Below, one piece after another: positions 58,801 through 64,000 of a DNA stretch of 64,000 nucleotides. How positions within the stretch are numbered: the first letter of the stretch is position 1; every line of letters begins with the position of its first letter. The notes beneath the pieces are model-generated. The model saw only the letters and a list, made by a program, of their open reading frames with translations. It made no database searches and was not told the origin of the DNA. The DNA comes from Rostrohypoxylon terebratum (taxonomy: Eukaryota > Ascomycota > Sordariomycetes > Xylariales > Hypoxylaceae): NCBI GenBank assembly GCA_022497145.1, contig MU385924.1:62001-126000 (forward strand), read 5' to 3'. A program made the position numbers and the translations under genes.

Positions 58801-59498
58801 TATCCAGTCTCCCAACCCCACAGCAAGCAATGCGGCAATTTCCATGACTAAACCATAAATCAGGATCTGTTTCAACAAAATCGGATACAACGATGGACCA
58901 GTAACGTCCATCAGTGGAGGTCTTGCTCACCGTAGAGGATGGGCCCTTGAAAATAACTGAGAATTTTGGCGAATATATTCTCCTTTTCGGCCATCAACTC
59001 GTTCCAACCGAATCGTCTACGTCTTTCTTCCACTTGGGCGGCGGTTAAACCATGCCGGATATCGGTTTCCAGCCACGAATCTGGTGGCTTGCCAACTTCG
59101 GAAGCCGGGGTCGCATCCCCTAGCTCGCCGTCCCTAGATTTCCAGAACTGCCACCATTTAGGTTGCTTGCGTTTTTTACCCGTGCCACTTGCGAGACTTG
59201 CCCGGCGCTCAGCATCAAAGGTCGTGATGTACCGATCGAGTGCCTCATATTCGTTCAAGTCGGAGCTCTTGGCGGGTACATCCAAGCGATAATCTCCAAA
59301 CTTGATATGGTCGCTACCTTTATCGCCAGTAGGTTCACCACTGGGCTCTCCGTCGAGGCCATTGGGCTCAACAGCCTGCCCGCCGTGGTGTTGATCGGTC
59401 GGATAATTCGCGCCGTTGGAGTGACTAGCTCCCTGAGCCTCAACATCGTCTTCGGCGGGAGCGCCGTGCTCCCTCGGGTGACTAGATAGGAAGTCCAT
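55808..59498 (-). CDS. pma: plasma-membrane H+-ATPase (P3A type)
   Basis: Seven exons: 59498-58931, 58847-58624, 58503-57820, 57763-56992, 56930-56785, 56684-55964 and 55890-55808, total 1065 aa. It pumps protons across the plasma membrane using ATP. Visible motifs are DWIDFGVIIGI (membrane segment), TGES (about 349-352), DKTGTLT with the phosphorylated Asp500, KGAPRAI in the nucleotide-binding domain and GDGVNDAPSLKKAD split by an intron. It is longer than yeast Pma1 (about 920 aa) for two reasons: an N-terminal cytoplasmic extension of about 100 residues and an acidic Asn/Gly/Lys insert of about 50 residues (about 287-335) just before the TGES loop, a feature I associate with the second (Pma2-like) clade of filamentous fungi. 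Exon 6, encoding the C-terminal membrane bundle, is far more GC-rich than the other exons. The tail ends FIVEKTAADEEDI. Confidence 0.95.
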
Positions 59499-60040
59499 GA
59501 CTCGCGATCTAGGAGCGAGAGCGCTGTCTACCTATATTCCCACTCCTTCCGCAGATTCGAACCTTACAGATATATCTATCACAGGTCTAGACGAGAAAGC
59601 TCGTGAAAATCGCGCAGCGAGGAAACAAAGAATTGTCAAAAGTTTACATCCGCACCGTCGGCTATATCCATAAGATTTGGTAAATCCAGCCGTAATATGG
59701 GCAGCTTCCTAGCTAGCTGTGCAGATAGACTTTGCGATCAGGCAAACACCTTGTTGAGCGGACAACTATCTAGCGTGTCTACTCTTCTGGGAAGAAGCCT
59801 GCGAAATGGAAACTCCGGATGACACTGCTTCTTTGTTCTGCTATGCGTGTATCTTTGCACAAAGGAGTAGCAGGAATAAAGCAGCAATTGTACTATGTAG
59901 CCAGAAACGACGTCAGCTCGGCGAAAGCTGAGGATATCGCGGTTCGGGGCCATTGCTGGTGGAAGCGCGAGCCGAGATATCCTGTAGCCTTTGATCATCA
60001 TTACGTAGAAGGCTGGCATTGGGCTAACCGGCATGCCTTT

Positions 60041-60062
60041 CTAGGACCGTTCTAGGACCGTT
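60041..60062. repeat. 11-bp tandem duplication
   Basis: CTAGGACCGTT occurs twice in perfect tandem, followed by a fragment (CCAG) that diverges. Confidence 0.85.
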
Positions 60063-60636
60063 CCAGTAGGAGTGGTGAAGTTTTGACGACGTAACCATGG
60101 CGATGGGATTCGCTCACCGTATATCCCCGCATTCACATTTTGCTAGTTCCCCTATCAGCCGCCCCTATTCCCACACATCCATGGATATCACATTCCCCAC
60201 GTGATGATGATCGATGGTGCACCTTAGTAACATGTGCAAATTCCCGGAGCCCGGAAAAGACGGATGCCCCCCTCATCCAAGTAATTTAGGTAAGATGTTC
60301 AGCCACGAGATGCGGTGCATGATGCAGGCTGCCGGCAAAACTTGTATCGATCGATGGCGCTTCGCATACATGAACTTGTGCAACACAAGAATCTAATGGT
60401 TTACGGATTCAATTCGTCCATTGGATTATTGAGGCCGTATCCGGTCACCGACCTTATCTTGATGTCACCGTTTAATCCGTTGCATTGAATGCTTTTTATT
60501 GGAGAGGACACGGGACATAGGTAACACGGACTAGGATGACCTGTCATAGTAGTATAAGGTGAAGATAAGCCAACAAGAAAATTCATGGTGTTTTTGTTTT
60601 CTGGTAACATGTTGAGACGAGCGATTTATGCATATG

Positions 60637-60663
60637 TTTTGTGTTTTGTGTTTTGTGTTTTGT
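60637..60663. repeat. TTTTGTG microsatellite
   Basis: Nearly four tandem copies of the 7-bp unit TTTTGTG in the spacer between the H+-ATPase and the small peptide gene. Confidence 0.9.
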
Positions 60664-61159
60664 ATGTCTCAAGAAATATTTAGAGTTTATCTAGAGTTGA
60701 TGAGACATCCATGGATGGGAAATCTCGGAAATTACCGGCGTCAGTCGCACTGCAAGGTTCGGTTCAGTTCAGACGTTGATTAGCTAATTCTGTTACACGG
60801 CTTCGATTATCTAATACCCCCTTTTCCTACTCTTAGTTCTCCTATTAAATGGAGTATTCTTCAAGAAGGAGTGCGATCAACGCAAACGCTTTGTCAAATC
60901 AATGTGAAGACAAAGATCGCAACATTTTGTTTACATATACATATGGATATCTACAATTTTTCACATAAGAGGGCCATTTCCGACATGAGTTTTAATTATT
61001 TTATTCGCCTTATACTAACAATCTGAAGGCTCAACTAAAGATATTACTACATAGGTATGTAGGCAATTGTTGCATGGATGATAGGATAGAATACAATAAG
61101 GGGTAAAGTTAGGGGTACCAGACCAGCCTAACTTATGTAAAGTAAGTTACAAGGTTAAG

Positions 61160-61181
61160 TACCTACCTACTTAGGTAGGTA
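61160..61181. repeat. 10-bp-arm palindrome of the TACC/GGTA type
   Basis: TACCTACCTA (61160-61169) and TAGGTAGGTA (61172-61181) are perfect inverted arms with a 2-nt spacer. It lies about 65 nt past the stop codon of the small peptide gene and is one of a family of such motifs in the spacers. Confidence 0.85.
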
Positions 61182-61246
61182 GGTATATATGAGCTAACAG
61201 TTGTTGCCATTGCTCATATTGAGAGATGGATACCTAAGGCGACCGA

Positions 61247-61453
61247 TTATTTCGGCTTTGGCTGAAGCTTAGGCTTAGGCTTCTGAGTACCCGTGGTATC
61301 ATAGCTGCCTCTGCCCCAGTTCATAACCCCTGATTCACAACAGTCGTCCCCGAATATTCCCATCTCGTCAGCCTCGGCGTTTTGCTTCGGCTTCGGTTGC
61401 GGCTTAGGCTTAGGCTTCTGAGTACCTGTAGTGTCGTAGCTACCTCGACCCAT
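61247..61453 (-). CDS. 68-aa peptide with two GRGSYDTTGTQKPKPK repeats
   Basis: A short single-exon gene. The protein begins at ATG 61453 with GRGSYDTTGTQKPKPK then PQPKPK, continues with an acidic spacer containing DDCC, then repeats GRGSYDTTGTQKPKPK with LQPKPK to the stop. Over 22 aligned codons the two repeats differ by 10 synonymous codon changes and one replacement (Pro to Leu), so the peptide, not the DNA, has been conserved. There is no signal peptide from this start. An in-frame ATG at 61597 would add a hydrophobic leader of 48 residues, but it lies only about 20 nt from the likely TATA box, so I prefer 61453, whose leader is typical A/C-rich fungal 5' UTR. I do not recognise the family; a loose resemblance to GRGGAGN-repeat proteins (DUF3602) is possible. 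Confidence 0.72.
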   Translation of the reverse strand: MGRGSYDTTGTQKPKPKPQPKPKQNAEADEMGIFGDDCCESGVMNWGRGSYDTTGTQKPKPKLQPKPK

Positions 61454-62869
61454 GATGGAAATGTTATTGAAGATGTTGAAAGCTTTTGTAAAAAGTAAGG
61501 AATAGTTGTGAGTTATGGTTGATGTTAGAATGGTGAGAATGTAGGTAGTTAAGTAGTCAACTGATGTTGATGATGGTGAGGGAAAGAAGAAGGCCATATT
61601 GCCGTCGAAAAGCACAGGTATATATACCCGAATTCGGAATGCAAAAACGATTCACTGTCATCATATATATTTCTGGTATGAGAACAAGAATCCGTTTCGT
61701 GTTGCTCGGATTGCTACCCAGACACTACGTCCGAGAACAACTATTTGCGATATTATACCTAAGTAGTATGCAATCAGCGAAGAAACATGGATGGATGTTC
61801 ATGTGAGGTTTCGGATCTTGATAACATGGGCTTTTGCGTAGGCAGAAAGTACTTAGTTAGGTTGGCGATGAGGAAGTATTATAGGGATTTAAAGTGGTAA
61901 TGTTTTAGTTATAGTTGATGTTGGTATTGATAGTGAGCGCGCTCGTACGTGGGGAAAAAATTTAAATGAAAAAAAAAAAAACGCGTGTAAAACGTGTAAG
62001 AGAAGAAGAGAATCCAGAGCTTTTCTGCCGCGTGGTATTGTAGATGTGGGTATAGGTTAGGTATATTTTACATTGCAGAACGACATGAATCTGCCTATCT
62101 AGCTTCTGCGGAAGAACAAAGCTCCAGCTAGGTTAGAGGTCGCCGGGAACGTTGAAGATTCATGTCCAAAATATCAGTTTAGAATCCACAAAATGGATTT
62201 GTTGAAAAATAACTCCCAAATGAAACCAACTTACCTTTCATAGCTATGGGACCTACCTAATTCACCAGGAGGTAAAATTTATTCAGCTTGTTTGCATCAG
62301 AAGAACAGCCAGGTCTTCGTACTATTAGACAAATCGCCGTTAATCTTAAAAAGAATTATGATTCTCTTGCTACCTAAGCTTACGGTTGCATCCATTGGGC
62401 GTTAGTTGTCGAATTATGGAACTCGACGTCGAACGTATAGGGCAGCTTACGAAAGACCGAACTTCGAGTCGTAACCAATTCCAAGCATAGGTAGAAAAGA
62501 AAAGGGGAAGATCCAATCCAATCGAAATACAGCGTACACTACAGTTACGTCATCATATTATGTGCAGCGAGCCAAGACCATTTTATGTGGGAAGCCCCGC
62601 GCTAAGAGTCAGCTCGCAGGGCTTAGGTGCCGGGGTGGGTGCTACCCGATTTAACCCACAACAGTGGGTAATTGTTCGCTATTCGCAGATACGCCGTATT
62701 GGCCAAAACGTGGCTGTGTTCCTCAGTTCCTCACTATGAACAATTGTTATAAAGACGTCGATAAATCGTTCTTAAAATTTCTCAATAGACAAGCAAATTC
62801 TCCAGAGCTTTTCTACATTCACGAAATATTGATATTGAAAAACTTGATCAAATCTAACCGTCGGACATA
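61454..62869. other. divergent spacer, small peptide / tubby-like gene
   Basis: About 1.4 kb without another supported gene; the 61564-61806 plus-strand frame has no domain. It includes the leader and TATA box of the peptide gene, and an AT-rich stretch near 61960-61980. The right end is the leader of the tubby-like gene. Confidence 0.4.
61617..61628 (-). promoter_or_regulatory. TATA box of the small peptide gene
   Basis: GGTATATATACC is a perfect palindromic TATA element about 165 nt upstream of ATG 61453, implying a 5' UTR of roughly 130 nt. A clear TATA is uncommon among genes in this window and suggests a regulated or highly expressed gene. Confidence 0.5.
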
Positions 62870-63724
62870 ATGGGCAACCCAAACGACAGCTACGCGTACC
62901 CCACCGGCGCCGCAGCGCCACCTCCCTACGCCACACCGGAACATACCGCGCGGTCCTCCTCCCCAGCACCATCGTACCAGACGCTAGCAGCAAGCGGCTC
63001 CGGGATCTCCGGCGTGGCGAACCGGATGCCGCAATCGCTGAACGCGTACCTGCCACCGCTGACGAAGTGGTCGCGGCTGATGTACCTGGGCGCGCACGCG
63101 GACCAGCCCTTCTTCGCCGTCACCACGCACACGGGCCTCTCCGGCAAGCCGCTGCTGGAGATGCACGCCGGACCCACGGGGTCCGAGCCCGTCGTGGCCA
63201 CGGCGGGCAACGAGCACCGCTGGAGCAGCGGCCGGAACACCATCGTCAAGCTGATCCCCGGCGGCGGGTACCTTGAGGGCCAGGCCGAGTCCACGTTCAC
63301 GATGAAGGAGACCTGCTTCAGCAAGCACTACACCTTCCCGTTCGCCGTCGAGGTCGGGCTCGGGAAGGACACGCGGCTGGAGAGTTTCGAGTGGAGGGGG
63401 AGTAGGGGCGAGGAGGTCAAGCAGCTGGACGGTGCGTCCTGGAGGGGGTACAAGTTAGTGCGACTGGACGGCGCCGCGGCGGGGCCCGGAGGTGCGAGGG
63501 CTGTGAGGGGGGAGGGCGAGTCGAGCGATGGGAAGGAGGTCGTTGCTGTGTACACGGCGAACGCCCATTTCAGCCGCAACAAGATCTTCAAGTTCCAGTT
63601 CTTGGAGAGCGGGGCTACGGGCATATTGGGCGAGAAATTTGCGCTCGCGGCCGTCATCACGGCGTGCAAGATCGGGTACTCCGAGTTCCTTGTTTCGCAG
63701 TCTACTGTCGCTGCCGCCTCTTGA
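62870..63724 (+). CDS. tubby C-terminal-like / LURP-one-related protein
   Basis: Single exon, 284 aa, very GC-rich. A Pro/Ser/Ala-rich N terminus of about 55 residues (APPPYATPEH) precedes a globular beta-rich domain: PFFAVTTHTGLSGKPLLEMH, a basic strand region (RWSSGRNTIVKLIPGG), a central FEWRGSRG and a final hydrophobic helix (FALAAVITACKIGYSEFLVS). The strand pattern and the terminal helix fit the fungal tubby C-terminal-like (LURP-one-related) superfamily, whose members often bind phosphoinositides at membranes. No catalytic motif is seen. The function in fungi is not established. A low-complexity Gly/Arg/Glu loop near residues 205-225 interrupts the barrel. Confidence 0.72.
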   Translation: MGNPNDSYAYPTGAAAPPPYATPEHTARSSSPAPSYQTLAASGSGISGVANRMPQSLNAYLPPLTKWSRLMYLGAHADQPFFAVTTHTGLSGKPLLEMHAGPTGSEPVVATAGNEHRWSSGRNTIVKLIPGGGYLEGQAESTFTMKETCFSKHYTFPFAVEVGLGKDTRLESFEWRGSRGEEVKQLDGASWRGYKLVRLDGAAAGPGGARAVRGEGESSDGKEVVAVYTANAHFSRNKIFKFQFLESGATGILGEKFALAAVITACKIGYSEFLVSQSTVAAAS

Positions 63725-64000
63725 TGCTGCTGGAGTTGCTGGGGTTGTGTTTTGAATGCATCGTTAGGCGCTTACGGCTGTTGGATTAAGCGAGATTTGG
63801 TGGTACTATCGTATGGATTTGGATTTGGATACGGATATGATCTGAGGCATTTAGTTCTAAAAGTCCCCCTTCGCGGGAGTTTGAAGTATGATAGGTGTGG
63901 GTGTGAAGAAAATACATAACCATAATATGACTTATCACGTAGATGAAGATGTATAGGGATGGTGATTTACACCACGTACATCTCATGATTCTAAATAACC
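63725..64000. other. right edge, 3' flank
   Basis: 276 nt past the tubby-like stop, AT-rich. No gene is seen before the window ends. Confidence 0.4.

Larger units (their letters stand above)
59499..61246. other. 1.75 kb spacer upstream of the H+-ATPase
   Basis: The interval holds the H+-ATPase promoter and the 3' flank of the small peptide gene. Frames such as 59738-60034 are unsupported. It contains a perfect 11-bp tandem duplication (60041-60062), a TTTTGTG microsatellite (60637-60663) and a TACCTACCTA/TAGGTAGGTA palindrome (61160-61181). Confidence 0.4.

Noticed and set aside
60637..60663. Possible CRISPR-like or telomere-like array
   Set aside because: It is a simple 7-bp microsatellite without spacers and is not a TTAGGG-type telomere.

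Overview
The window looks like nuclear DNA of a filamentous ascomycete (Pezizomycotina, probably Sordariomycetes). The support is short introns of about 40-140 nt with GTAAGT-type donors and CTAAC-like branch sites, genes on both strands separated by 0.3-4.7 kb spacers, dispersed TAGGTA/TACCTA motifs in the spacers, and filamentous-fungal families (RTA1, HAM1-like, Ppo dioxygenase, a Pma-type proton pump with an acidic A-domain insert). I see no plasmid, phage, CRISPR or intact transposon.

Layout from left to right: a small unrecognised acidic/tyrosine-rich protein (-, 554-946); class II myosin heavy chain (-, 2112-9551), divergent from a Red1-like CCCH zinc-finger protein (+, 10853-14508); an RTA1 membrane protein (-, 15424-16553); a HAM1-like lipid-binding-type protein (+, 18214-20430), convergent with a flavin monooxygenase (-, 20753-22455); a Ppo-type fatty-acid dioxygenase with a degenerate P450 half (+, 25115-28981), convergent with a membrane-anchored Tgl1-like lipase (-, 29612-31832); PET191/COA5 (+, 32730-33206); a Ppn2-like metallophosphatase with Lys/His-rich inserts (+, 34163-35611), convergent with transaldolase (-, 36132-37627); Tudor-SN (-, 39590-42238); Cu/Zn superoxide dismutase (-, 43968-44968); a 4.7 kb spacer; a Rho1 GEF of the Rom2/Rgf1 type (+, 49641-55027), convergent with a P3A H+-ATPase (-, 55808-59498); a 68-aa two-repeat peptide gene (-, 61247-61453); and a tubby/LURP-one-like protein (+, 62870-63724).

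Most genes are core housekeeping: cytokinesis and cell-wall signalling (myosin II, Rho1 GEF), nuclear RNA surveillance, mitochondrial complex IV assembly, pentose phosphate pathway, superoxide defence and proton pumping. There is no biosynthetic cluster, so genes are linked by position rather than pathway. Exon boundaries were worked out by hand from splice signals, frame continuity and family knowledge; all multi-exon models close in frame.

The items most worth a second look are the small two-repeat peptide gene, whose repeats differ almost only at synonymous sites; the Ppo protein that keeps its dioxygenase residues but has no recognisable P450 heme-thiolate motif; the polybasic inserts in the phosphatase; a stop-free myosin intron ending exactly at its TAG acceptor; and abrupt GC-rich 3' exons in otherwise ~50% GC genes.
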